23,479 bases of DNA from JAYPCI01 sp038124645 (GTDB lineage Bacteria > Pseudomonadota > Alphaproteobacteria > Pelagibacterales > Pelagibacteraceae), in the NCBI GenBank assembly GCA_038124645.1, contig JAYPCI010000015.1, forward strand, positions 1 to 23,479, in the 5' to 3' direction. Positions within the stretch are counted from its first letter, which is position 1; every line of letters starts with the position of its first letter. Shown here piece after piece: positions 15,720 to 23,479 of the stretch. The notes beneath the pieces were generated by a model. It worked only from the letters and a program-made list of their open reading frames with translations, made no database searches and was not told where the DNA came from. The position numbers and the translations under genes are program-made.

Positions 15720-16331
15720 ATGTCAAATTTTGAGCAAACAATAAATAAGATCAATTCAAAACTTTCCTCAAAGGTATTACATTCATCTATTGAGAATGAC
15801 GAAATAAATATTGTTATTGACTCAGATAATTTATTTGAAGTTTTAAATTATTTCAAAACAAGCGAATTTAATTTTAAACAACTTATAGATATTGCTGGTA
15901 TTGATAATTTAAATTCTGATGAAGAAAAAAGATTTAAGATAGTTTATTTGCTTTTATCTCATGAAGCAAACCAACGGATTAAAATAGCAATTAATATTGA
16001 TTTAAACGAAGAAGTTCAAAGTGTTGTTCAAATTTTTCCATCAGCAAATTGGATGGAGAGAGAAGTTTTTGACATGTATGGTATTAAATTTAAAAATCAT
16101 CCAGATTTAAGAAGAATATTAACAGATTATAATTTTGAAGGATATCCATTAAGAAAAGATTTTCCTTTAACTGGGTTTAAAGAGGTCAGATATAGCGAAC
16201 AAGAAAAAAAGGTAATTTATGAAGATGTTAAATTAGAACAAAATTACAGAGATTTTGATTTTGATAGTCCTTGGGAGGGAACAAAATATATAAAAGAAAT
16301 ACAAAAAAAAGAAGATGGCAAAAAAAACTAA
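15720..16331 (+). CDS. nuoC: NADH-quinone oxidoreductase subunit C
   Basis: NuoC is a 30-kDa-type peripheral subunit of complex I that packs against NuoD near the quinone site. The family signature is at residues 111-150: EREVFDMYGI, HPDLRRILTD and GYPLRKDFPL. The protein has 203 residues and is separate from NuoD, unlike the fused NuoCD of enterobacteria. It starts 3 bases after nuoB and overlaps nuoD by 17 bases, so nuoD is read from inside the nuoC 3' end. Confidence 0.97.
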   Translation: MSNFEQTINKINSKLSSKVLHSSIENDEINIVIDSDNLFEVLNYFKTSEFNFKQLIDIAGIDNLNSDEEKRFKIVYLLLSHEANQRIKIAINIDLNEEVQSVVQIFPSANWMEREVFDMYGIKFKNHPDLRRILTDYNFEGYPLRKDFPLTGFKEVRYSEQEKKVIYEDVKLEQNYRDFDFDSPWEGTKYIKEIQKKEDGKKN

Positions 16332-17490
16332 AACTTTAAATCTAAATTTTGGACCTCAACATCCAGCTGCTCATGGTGTTTTGCGTTTAATTTTAGAATT
16401 AGATGGAGAAGTAGTAGAAAAAGCAGACCCCCATATTGGTTTGCTGCATAGAGGAACTGAGAAACTCATAGAAAACAAAACATACCTTCAAGCTTTACCT
16501 TACTTTGATAGATTAGATTATGTTGCGCCTATGAATCAAGAACACGCTTTCGCTTTAGCAACTGAAAAACTTCTTAAACTAGATATTCCAATAAGAGCAA
16601 AATATATTAGAGTTATTTTTTGTGAGATAGGTAGAATATTAAGTCATTTACTTAATATCACTACTCAGGCACTTGATGTAGGAGCGCTTACACCTTCTTT
16701 GTGGGGTTTTGAAGAAAGAGAAACTCTGATGACTTTTTATGAAAGAGCCTCAGGATCAAGATTGCATGCGAATTACTTTAGAACAGGTGGTGTGCAAAAA
16801 GATTTACCAACAAAACTTATTAATGATATTTATAAATTTTGTGAAACTTTTCCTAAAATTATAGATGATTTAGAAACTCTGCTTACTGATAATAGAATAT
16901 TTAAACAACGAAATGTAAATATTGGAGTTGTTTCAAAACAAGAAGCTATAGATCATAGTTTTTCAGGTGTTATGATTAGAGGATCTGGAATAGCTTGGGA
17001 TTTAAGAAAATCACAACCTTATGAATGTTATCAGGACTTAGAATTTAAAATACCAGTTGGAAAAAATGGAGATTGTTACGATCGATATTTATGTAGAGTA
17101 GAAGAAATGAGAGAAAGTATTAAAATTATCAAACAATGTATTGAAAAATTACCACAAGGGCCTGTAAAAACAATTGATAATAAAATTTCGCCTCCAAAAA
17201 GAGAAGATATAAAGCAATCTATGGAAGCTTTAATTCATCATTTTAAATTATTTACTGAGGGGTACAGAGTTCCAAAAGGAGACGTATATTCCGCTGTTGA
17301 AGCTCCGAAAGGCGAATTCGGAGTTTATTTGATAGCTGATGGTAGCAACCGGCCTTATAGATGCAAAATAAGAGCTCCAGGTTTTTCACATCTACAAGCA
17401 ATGGATTATTTAATCAAAGGACATATGTTAGCTGATGTCCCCGCAGTTCTTGGTTCATTAGACATAGTTTTTGGTGAGGTAGATCGATGA
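16315..17490 (+). CDS. nuoD: NADH-quinone oxidoreductase subunit D
   Basis: NuoD is the 49-kDa-type subunit, related to the large subunit of NiFe hydrogenases, and forms much of the quinone-binding cavity with NuoB. Residues 13-21 GPQHPAAHG and 45-50 HRGTEK are family signatures. The C-terminus SLDIVFGEVDR is typical and intact. The length of 391 residues is normal. The start lies within the nuoC end (17-base overlap), and the stop overlaps nuoE as ATGA. A GAGGT sequence at 17476-17480 within its 3' end can serve as the nuoE ribosome-binding site. Confidence 0.98.
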   Translation: MAKKTKTLNLNFGPQHPAAHGVLRLILELDGEVVEKADPHIGLLHRGTEKLIENKTYLQALPYFDRLDYVAPMNQEHAFALATEKLLKLDIPIRAKYIRVIFCEIGRILSHLLNITTQALDVGALTPSLWGFEERETLMTFYERASGSRLHANYFRTGGVQKDLPTKLINDIYKFCETFPKIIDDLETLLTDNRIFKQRNVNIGVVSKQEAIDHSFSGVMIRGSGIAWDLRKSQPYECYQDLEFKIPVGKNGDCYDRYLCRVEEMRESIKIIKQCIEKLPQGPVKTIDNKISPPKREDIKQSMEALIHHFKLFTEGYRVPKGDVYSAVEAPKGEFGVYLIADGSNRPYRCKIRAPGFSHLQAMDYLIKGHMLADVPAVLGSLDIVFGEVDR

Positions 17491-18089
17491 GTATAAAAAA
17501 AATTCATGATGAACAACCTGATACTTTTGAATTTAATGAGAAAAGTAAAAAACTAGCTGATGAGCTTTTAAAAAAATATCCTTCTAGTAAAAAAAAAAGC
17601 GCGGTAATGCCGATGTTATATCTAGTGCAAAGACAGAACTCTAATTGGATACCATTAGCTGGAATTAAATATGTAGCTAAACTTTTGGAAATGCCATATA
17701 TAAAAGTTTATGAGGTTGCAACATTTTATACTATGTATAATTTAGCTCCAGTTGGTAAATATTTTGTTCAAGTTTGTACTACAACACCATGCTTAATTAG
17801 AGGCGCTAATAAAATTACCAGTCTTTGCAAGAAACTAATTTCGAAAAATGAAAATGAATTATCAAAAAATAAACTTTGTTCATGGATAGAGGTAGAATGT
17901 CTGGGCGCATGTGTTAATGCACCCATGATACAAGTGAATGATGATTATTATGAAGATTTGGATGAAAAAAATACTGAAAAAGTCATTAAATCATTAATTG
18001 ATGACAAACCTTTAAAACCAGGATCTTTCAGGAATAGAAAAAGTTCAGAACCCGAGAACACTTCATCCAATGGAGGAATGAATGCTTAA
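17487..18089 (+). CDS. nuoE: NADH-quinone oxidoreductase subunit E (24 kDa type)
   Basis: NuoE carries the 2Fe-2S cluster N1a in the NADH-dehydrogenase module. The ligands are Cys97, Cys102, Cys138 and Cys142 (VCTTTPC and ECLGACVNAP), in a thioredoxin-like fold. The N-terminal helical part contains EVATFYTMYN at 76-85. The last 25 residues are a polar, Ser/Asn-rich tail that appears non-essential to the fold. It overlaps nuoD by 4 bases and nuoF by 8 bases. Confidence 0.97.
   Translation: MSIKKIHDEQPDTFEFNEKSKKLADELLKKYPSSKKKSAVMPMLYLVQRQNSNWIPLAGIKYVAKLLEMPYIKVYEVATFYTMYNLAPVGKYFVQVCTTTPCLIRGANKITSLCKKLISKNENELSKNKLCSWIEVECLGACVNAPMIQVNDDYYEDLDEKNTEKVIKSLIDDKPLKPGSFRNRKSSEPENTSSNGGMNA
18072..18076 (+). 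promoter_or_regulatory. Ribosome-binding site deciding the nuoF start
   Basis: GGAGG lies 5 bases before the ATG at 18082. It fixes the nuoF start even though a closer ATG at 18078 exists, which belongs to the nuoE frame and ends three codons later. Most other starts in this window lack so clear a Shine-Dalgarno sequence. Confidence 0.75.
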
Positions 18090-19404
18090 AGAGGAAAATA
18101 GAATATTTACAAATTTATATAATAAAAAGAGTTGGAAAATAGACTCTTCACTTGAACGAGGTGACTGGAAGGATACTAAAAATATTCTGTCTAAAGGGAG
18201 AGAATGGATAATCAACGAAATCAAAACTTCAGAATTAAGGGGTCGTGGTGGTGCAGGATTTTCTACGGGATTAAAATGGTCTTTTGCACCCAAAGAGTTA
18301 GGTGAGAGACCTCATTATTTAGTTATTAATGCCGATGAGTCAGAACCCGGGACTTGTAAAGATAGAGATATCATCAGATTTGAACCTCAAAAGTTATTAG
18401 AAGGCTGTCTCATTGCTGGTTACGCTGTAAATGCCAAGGTTTGTTATATTTATATTAGAGGTGAATATGTTAATGAAGGATTAAGACTTCAAGAAGCAAT
18501 TAACCAAGCTTATGAAAAAAAATTTTTAGGTAAAAATGCATGTAGCAGTGGTTGGGATTTTGATATTTATATTCATTTTGGTGCTGGAGCTTATATTTGT
18601 GGTGAAGAAACAGCATTACTTGAAAGTTTAGAAGGTAACAAAGGACAACCAAGACTCAAGCCACCTTTCCCAGCACTAGTTGGACTTTATGGATGTCCAA
18701 CTATCGTAAACAATGTAGAAACAATAGCAGTTGTTCCAACAATTCTTAAAAGAGGTGGCAAATGGTTCTCTTCGATAGGTAGACCAAAAAATACTGGAAC
18801 AAAAATTTTTTGTATTTCAGGCAATGTTAACAAACCTTGCAATGTTGAGGAAGAGCTAGGAGTTTCTCTAAAATATCTTATTGAAGAATATGCCGGTGGT
18901 GTAGTTGGCGGATGGGATAATCTTCAAGCAGTTATTCCTGGAGGTTCTTCAATGCCTTTACTTCCAAAAAATATTTGTGAGACTATCAAAATGGACTTTG
19001 ACTCCTTAATTGAAGTTAAAAGTGGTTTGGGAACAGCTGGGATAGTGGTTATAAATAAAGATCAAGATATAATTAAATGTATAGCTAGATTAGCACGATT
19101 TTATAAACATGAAAGTTGTGGTCAATGTACTCCTTGCCGAGAAGGATCTGGTTGGATGTGGAGAATATTAACTCGAATAGCAAATCGTGAGGCAACATAT
19201 AGTGATTTAGAATTATTGGGAGATGTCACCAAACAAATAGAAGGACATACAATTTGTGCTTTTGGTGAAGGATCTGCGTGGCCAGTTCAAGGATTAATAA
19301 GACATTTTAAGAAAGAAATGGAAAAAAGATGTACTGCTGATCCAATTATTAAAAAGAAAAGAGATGTACCGTACCTAGTAGATCAACACGTTCTAGATAT
19401 ATAA
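18082..19404 (+). CDS. nuoF: NADH-quinone oxidoreductase subunit F (NADH/FMN binding)
   Basis: NuoF is the entry point for electrons: it binds NADH and FMN and holds 4Fe-4S cluster N3. The glycine-rich GRGGAGFSTGLKW at 54-66 and GAGAYICGEETALLESLEG at 167-185 are the nucleotide-binding motifs. ESCGQCTPCREG at 344-355 with Cys346, Cys349, Cys352 and a distal Cys392 ligate N3. The length of 440 residues is normal. It overlaps nuoE by 8 bases and is followed by nuoG after 7 bases. Confidence 0.98.
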   Translation: MLKEENRIFTNLYNKKSWKIDSSLERGDWKDTKNILSKGREWIINEIKTSELRGRGGAGFSTGLKWSFAPKELGERPHYLVINADESEPGTCKDRDIIRFEPQKLLEGCLIAGYAVNAKVCYIYIRGEYVNEGLRLQEAINQAYEKKFLGKNACSSGWDFDIYIHFGAGAYICGEETALLESLEGNKGQPRLKPPFPALVGLYGCPTIVNNVETIAVVPTILKRGGKWFSSIGRPKNTGTKIFCISGNVNKPCNVEEELGVSLKYLIEEYAGGVVGGWDNLQAVIPGGSSMPLLPKNICETIKMDFDSLIEVKSGLGTAGIVVINKDQDIIKCIARLARFYKHESCGQCTPCREGSGWMWRILTRIANREATYSDLELLGDVTKQIEGHTICAFGEGSAWPVQGLIRHFKKEMEKRCTADPIIKKKRDVPYLVDQHVLDI

Positions 19405-19411
19405 AAAAATT

Positions 19412-21472
19412 ATGCCTAAAATTAAGATTAATGATAAAGAGATAGATTTTCAAAATGGTATGACCGTTCTTCAAGCCTGCGAATTAGCTGGAGCAGAAAT
19501 CCCTCGATTTTGTTATCACGAAAAACTTTCAATAGCTGGTAACTGCAGAATGTGTTTAGTTGAAATGGAGAAATCTCCAAAGCCCATAGCTTCTTGTGCT
19601 ATGCCAGCAACCGAAGGTATGGTGATTAAAACTAATACTGATTTAGTCGAAAAAGCGAGAAAAGGCGTAATGGAATTTTTACTAGCGAACCATCCTTTAG
19701 ATTGTCCAGTTTGTGATCAAGGAGGAGAGTGTGATTTGCAAGACCAATCAATGTATTATGGAATTGATAAATCCAGATTTGTTGAAAACAAAAGAGCGGT
19801 TGAAGATAAATATTTAGGTCCACTTATTAAAACCCAAATGACTAGATGTATACATTGTACGAGATGTGTAAGATTTGCCACTGAAGTTGCGGGAGTTACT
19901 GAATTAGGTGCTATTGGTAGAGGTGAAAATATGCAGATTACTACCTATCTAGAAAAATCAATGGAATCTGAATTATCTGCCAATGTAATAGATTTATGTC
20001 CAGTAGGAGCTTTAACCTCTAAACCGTATGCATTTGAAGCTAGACCTTGGGAATTAAAAAAAACAGAGTCGATCGATATTATGGATGCAGTAGGATCCAA
20101 TGTTAGGATTGATACGTATGGGTGGGAGGTTAAACGAACACTTCCTAGAATTAATGAAGAAATTAACGAAGAGTGGTTATCTGATAAATCGAGATTTGCT
20201 TGTGACGGATTATTAAAGCAGAGACTTGAAGTTCCATATAAGAAAGAAAATAATAAATTTATAAAAATCTCATGGGATGAAGCTATTGATATAATTTCTA
20301 AAAAAATTAGTTCAGTTGCTCCTAATCAAATTGGTGGATTAGTGGGTGATTTAGTTAATATGGAGAATATTTATAATTTTAAAAAATTTTTAGAAAGTTT
20401 AGGCACCAAAAATTATGATTTTAGAGAAAAAAATATTTTTATCGATCCTTCTAATCAACAAAATTATATTTTTAATTCTACAATAAAAGGAATTGAAGAA
20501 TCTGATTTAATCTTATTGATCGGAACAAATCCTAGGCATGAAGCTACTATGGTAAATGCACGGATAAGAAAGGCAGTTATTAATAATGATACGCCAGTTT
20601 TTGCCATAGGTGATCCAGGTGATCTTACTTATGAATATAAATTACTTGGCAAAGATACAGATACTTTAAAAAAAGTTTTTGATGGCACCTCAGTTTTAAG
20701 TAAAATTTTAGAAAAAAAACAAAAACCAATATTTATCGTTGGAGAATCTTTTTTAGAAATTAATAATGCCAAAGAATTATTTAATAATATTAAATATTAT
20801 TTAAAACAAAATAATTTTTTTAAAGAAAATTGGAACCCATTTAATATATTAATTCAAAATGCTAGCACTGTTGGTGCCTTAGATTTGGGTTTTTATAGTT
20901 TGGATGAAAGTAATAATTTTATTTTTTTTGATCAATTAAAAGAAAAAAAAATAAATCTTCTTTTCCTTCTTGGTTATGACAATCACAATTTTCAAAAACA
21001 ATCAGAATTCATTATTTATATTGGAAGTCATGGGGATAAAGGTGCTGAAATAGCTGATATAATTTTACCAAACCCGGCTTATACTGAGGAGAATGGGTTG
21101 TTTACAAATCTTGAGGGAAGAGTTCAAGAAGCTCGTAAAGCCTCTTATCCAATTGGAGAAGCTAAGCACACTAGCGAGATTTTTAATTTGATATTAGAGA
21201 AACAAAATAAAAGTAAAAATAATTTTCAATTGAAAGAAATACGTGAAATAATATTTAAATCAGTCAATAATTTTCAGGGGTTAGAAGTTCTGCCTAAAGC
21301 AAATATTATCAATGAAAATATTTCAAAAAAAATGAATATTACAAATGAAAAAATTACTATTAAAGATTTGGATTATTATTTTTCTAATGCAATTGCAAGA
21401 GCATCCAAAACAATGTCCGATTGCAGAAATATAAGGACTAAAAAAGAAATTAAAGATGTGGTTAATCAATGA
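19412..21472 (+). CDS. nuoG: NADH-quinone oxidoreductase subunit G (75 kDa type)
   Basis: NuoG relays electrons through several iron-sulfur clusters. A ferredoxin-like N-terminus holds N1b (Cys34, Cys45, Cys48, Cys62). N5 is ligated by His94, Cys98, Cys101 and Cys107 (HPLDCPVCDQGGEC), and N4 by Cys146, Cys149, Cys152 and Cys196. Residues from about 220 onward are a molybdopterin-oxidoreductase-like domain without evident cofactor-binding role. The extra N7 cysteines found in E. coli NuoG are absent, so the enzyme is mitochondrial-like. The length of 686 residues fits alphaproteobacterial NuoG. The stop overlaps the nuoH start as ATGA. Confidence 0.98.
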   Translation: MPKIKINDKEIDFQNGMTVLQACELAGAEIPRFCYHEKLSIAGNCRMCLVEMEKSPKPIASCAMPATEGMVIKTNTDLVEKARKGVMEFLLANHPLDCPVCDQGGECDLQDQSMYYGIDKSRFVENKRAVEDKYLGPLIKTQMTRCIHCTRCVRFATEVAGVTELGAIGRGENMQITTYLEKSMESELSANVIDLCPVGALTSKPYAFEARPWELKKTESIDIMDAVGSNVRIDTYGWEVKRTLPRINEEINEEWLSDKSRFACDGLLKQRLEVPYKKENNKFIKISWDEAIDIISKKISSVAPNQIGGLVGDLVNMENIYNFKKFLESLGTKNYDFREKNIFIDPSNQQNYIFNSTIKGIEESDLILLIGTNPRHEATMVNARIRKAVINNDTPVFAIGDPGDLTYEYKLLGKDTDTLKKVFDGTSVLSKILEKKQKPIFIVGESFLEINNAKELFNNIKYYLKQNNFFKENWNPFNILIQNASTVGALDLGFYSLDESNNFIFFDQLKEKKINLLFLLGYDNHNFQKQSEFIIYIGSHGDKGAEIADIILPNPAYTEENGLFTNLEGRVQEARKASYPIGEAKHTSEIFNLILEKQNKSKNNFQLKEIREIIFKSVNNFQGLEVLPKANIINENISKKMNITNEKITIKDLDYYFSNAIARASKTMSDCRNIRTKKEIKDVVNQ

Positions 21473-22467
21473 ATGAATATTTAATTATATTATTAAATAT
21501 TTTTACTAAAATTTTGTTTGTTTTAGTGCCACTTTTGGTGGCAGTTGCCATGATAGTTTGGTTGGACAGAAGAGTTTGGGGGCTGGTTCAAAAGAGACGA
21601 GGTCCGAATGTTGTTGGTCCGTTTGGTTTGTTCCAGACACTTGCTGATGCTCTAAAATATATTTTTAAGGAAATTATTATTCCTGCCAGTGCCAATAAAG
21701 TAATTTTTATATTAGCACCAATTGTGACTATGACATTAGCCTTAATTGCTTGGGCAGTAATACCAATTTCCGAAAATTATGTTATTGCTGATATTAATGT
21801 CGGGATACTTTATATTTTTGCTATTTCTTCTCTTGGTGTTTATGGAATTATTATGGGTGGATGGGCATCAAATTCCAAATATCCATTTTTAGGTGCAATC
21901 AGATCAGCAGCCCAAATGGTTTCTTATGAAGTTTCTATTGGCATAATTATCATAAACGTTTTACTTTGTGTTGGATCACTCAATTTAAAAGATATTGTTA
22001 TTGCTCAGACAAACATGTGGTATGTAATTCCTTTGTTTCCAATGTTTGTTGTATATTTCATTTCTGCATTAGCAGAAACTAACAGACCTCCATTTGATTT
22101 ACCTGAAGCTGAGGCAGAATTAGTTGCTGGTTATCAAACAGAATACTCTGGCATGATGTACGCAATGTTTTGGCTTGGTGAATATGCAAATATTCTTTTA
22201 ATGTGCGCATTAGGTTCAATCTTATTTTTAGGTGGATGGTTGCCTTTGATCGAAATTTATCCTTTCAATTTAATACCTGCACCTGTGTGGTTAATATCTA
22301 AAATATTATTTTTATTTATTTTGTTTGCTTTAGTTAAAGCAATTGTTCCTCGATATAGATACGACCAATTAATGAGACTAGGTTGGAAAGTATTTTTACC
22401 GTTATCCTTAACTTATGCAGTTTTAACAGCTAGCTATCTTTATTATTTTAATTTACTGCCGGAGTAA
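21469..22467 (+). CDS. nuoH: NADH-quinone oxidoreductase subunit H
   Basis: NuoH is the membrane subunit linking the quinone cavity with the proton-pumping arm. The 332-residue protein has about eight membrane helices. Signature loops are RRGPNVVGPFGL at 43-54 and AETNRPPFDLPEAEAEL at 202-218; the acidic residues of the latter line the channel near the quinone site. It overlaps nuoG by 4 bases and precedes nuoI by 3 bases. Confidence 0.98.
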   Translation: MNEYLIILLNIFTKILFVLVPLLVAVAMIVWLDRRVWGLVQKRRGPNVVGPFGLFQTLADALKYIFKEIIIPASANKVIFILAPIVTMTLALIAWAVIPISENYVIADINVGILYIFAISSLGVYGIIMGGWASNSKYPFLGAIRSAAQMVSYEVSIGIIIINVLLCVGSLNLKDIVIAQTNMWYVIPLFPMFVVYFISALAETNRPPFDLPEAEAELVAGYQTEYSGMMYAMFWLGEYANILLMCALGSILFLGGWLPLIEIYPFNLIPAPVWLISKILFLFILFALVKAIVPRYRYDQLMRLGWKVFLPLSLTYAVLTASYLYYFNLLPE

Positions 22468-22470
22468 TTT

Positions 22471-22956
22471 ATGAACTTATCTCGTTTTTTTAAAACAATA
22501 TTTATGACTGATTTTGCAACAGGTCTTTACGCAGCAATAAAAGAATTATTTAGATCTAAAAAAACAATCAATTATCCATTTGAAAAAGGTGCCATCAGTC
22601 CAAGATTCAGAGGAGAACACGCTCTAAGAAGATATCCTAATGGTGAAGAAAGATGTATAGCGTGCAAGTTATGTGAAGCCGTCTGTCCAGCACAAGCTAT
22701 TACCATCGAGTCAGAGGAGCGACCGGATGGAAGTAGAAAAACTACAAGATATGACATTGATATGCTTAAATGTATTTATTGTGGATTATGCCAAGAGTCA
22801 TGTCCAGTAGAAGCAATTGTACAAGGTCCGAATTTTGAGTTTGCTACTGAAACTAGAGAAGAGCTTTATTATGATAAAGAAAAATTATTAGATAATGGTG
22901 ATCGATGGGAGAAAGTATTATCTAAAAATATTAAATTGGATAAAATTTATCGTTAA
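22471..22956 (+). CDS. nuoI: NADH-quinone oxidoreductase subunit I (clusters N6a/N6b)
   Basis: NuoI is the 8Fe ferredoxin-like subunit passing electrons to NuoB. Two canonical 4Fe-4S motifs are complete: Cys62, 65, 68, 72 (CIACKLCEAVCP) and Cys101, 104, 107, 111 (CIYCGLCQESCP). The length of 161 residues and the amphipathic N-terminal helix (about 5-28) that lies on the membrane are typical. The stop overlaps the nuoJ start as TAATG. Confidence 0.98.
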   Translation: MNLSRFFKTIFMTDFATGLYAAIKELFRSKKTINYPFEKGAISPRFRGEHALRRYPNGEERCIACKLCEAVCPAQAITIESEERPDGSRKTTRYDIDMLKCIYCGLCQESCPVEAIVQGPNFEFATETREELYYDKEKLLDNGDRWEKVLSKNIKLDKIYR

Positions 22957-23479
22957 TGATCATACACTCAATTTTTTTTTATTTTTTTTCTTTGATAACA
23001 GTATTTTCTTCCTTATTGGTGATACTTTCAAGAAATACAGTTAATTCAGTTTTTTTCCTAATTTTATGTTTTATTTCAGTGGGATCACTGTTCATTATGA
23101 TAGGAGCCGAATTTTTAGGCATGATAATGTTGATTGTATATGTTGGAGCAGTAGCTATTTTATTTTTATTTGTGGTCATGATGATAAATATTGCTGGTCA
23201 AACTTATTCAAAAAAATCTCAATTTGAAATTAAAAAACATGTTCCAATTGGAATATTGTTTTCAATTATTTTATTGTTAGAACTTTTTGTCATTATTGGT
23301 GGTTGGAAATATAAAGATAAGTTTGTTCTTTCAAAAGATATAATGATTAATCCAGCGATGAGCAACACGAAAGCTATTGGTACAGTTTTATACACAGATT
23401 ATATTCTTCTATTTCAAATTTCTGGAATGATACTTTTGTTAGCTATGATCGGAGCAATCATGCTTACATTTAGAAAGAG
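22956..23479 (+). CDS. nuoJ: NADH-quinone oxidoreductase subunit J, 3' end cut by the window edge
   Basis: The frame opens at the ATG that overlaps the nuoI stop (TAATG) and stays open for 174 codons to the last base, so the true end lies outside. The translation starts MIIHSIFFYFFSLITVFSSL and continues through GAEFLGMIMLIVYVGAVAIL, the signature third helix of this antiporter-like accessory membrane subunit. Four to five membrane helices are visible, with a hydrophilic loop at about 117-150. Codons 6-12 contain runs of nine and eight T, read in frame here. Its position after nuoI is as expected. Confidence 0.95.
   Translation, partial: MIIHSIFFYFFSLITVFSSLLVILSRNTVNSVFFLILCFISVGSLFIMIGAEFLGMIMLIVYVGAVAILFLFVVMMINIAGQTYSKKSQFEIKKHVPIGILFSIILLLELFVIIGGWKYKDKFVLSKDIMINPAMSNTKAIGTVLYTDYILLFQISGMILLLAMIGAIMLTFRK

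Noticed and set aside
22971..22990. T9 and T8 runs in the nuoJ start, T9 (8431-8439) and T8 (7542-7549) runs in the GT17 genes, and similar runs at 13898 and 14104, as possible phase-variation tracts.
   Set aside because: All are in frame, and such runs are common in so AT-rich a genome, including in nuoJ where switching makes no sense. Read-level length variation would be needed to revive the idea.

Overview
The window looks like a piece of an AT-rich, streamlined alphaproteobacterial chromosome, most probably from the SAR11 clade (Pelagibacterales). The reasons are the very low G+C content, gaps mostly below 100 bases, many 1-17 base gene overlaps, the tig-clpP-clpX-lon order typical of alphaproteobacteria, a mitochondrial-type complex I operon, and encoded CCA ends on all three tRNA genes. 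The assignment rests on gene order and composition read by eye, not on a database comparison.

Layout: (1) A multi-pass membrane protein of unknown function lies on the minus strand at 17-1207. (2) A protein quality-control block runs on the plus strand from tRNA-Leu(UAG) through tig, clpP, clpX and lon (1278-7150). It covers co-translational folding, the ClpXP protease and the Lon protease, with a possible heat-shock promoter just before lon. (3) A sugar/glycan cassette follows (7157-11554). Two tandem GT17-family glycosyltransferases on the minus strand are divergent from one large plus-strand gene. That gene fuses an NAD(P)-dependent sugar epimerase/reductase, a metal-binding cupin and a zinc-containing C-methyltransferase. 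(4) A short spacer block holds a zinc-ribbon membrane protein (minus) and the pair tRNA-Val(UAC), tRNA-Asp(GUC) (plus). (5) A second surface-glycan-like pair on the minus strand (12333-14677) encodes a SAM methyltransferase and a large multi-pass GT-C-like membrane protein, overlapping by ATGA. (6) The respiratory complex I operon nuoA-B-C-D-E-F-G-H-I-J (14815 to the window edge) is tightly packed and translationally coupled, and nuoJ is cut by the edge.

Functionally, conserved housekeeping blocks (proteostasis, tRNAs, NADH dehydrogenase) are interleaved with small cell-surface sugar modules, which are the likely strain-variable part. The most unusual object is the 848-residue three-domain sugar enzyme at 9008-11554. 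It appears to join in one chain the kinds of activity used for late steps of a C-methylated deoxysugar: keto-reduction or epimerisation, cupin epimerisation, and C-methylation. No mobile element, integrase, CRISPR array, phage gene or rRNA was seen. No stretch longer than 300 bases lacks a gene; the largest gap is the 137 bases before nuoA.
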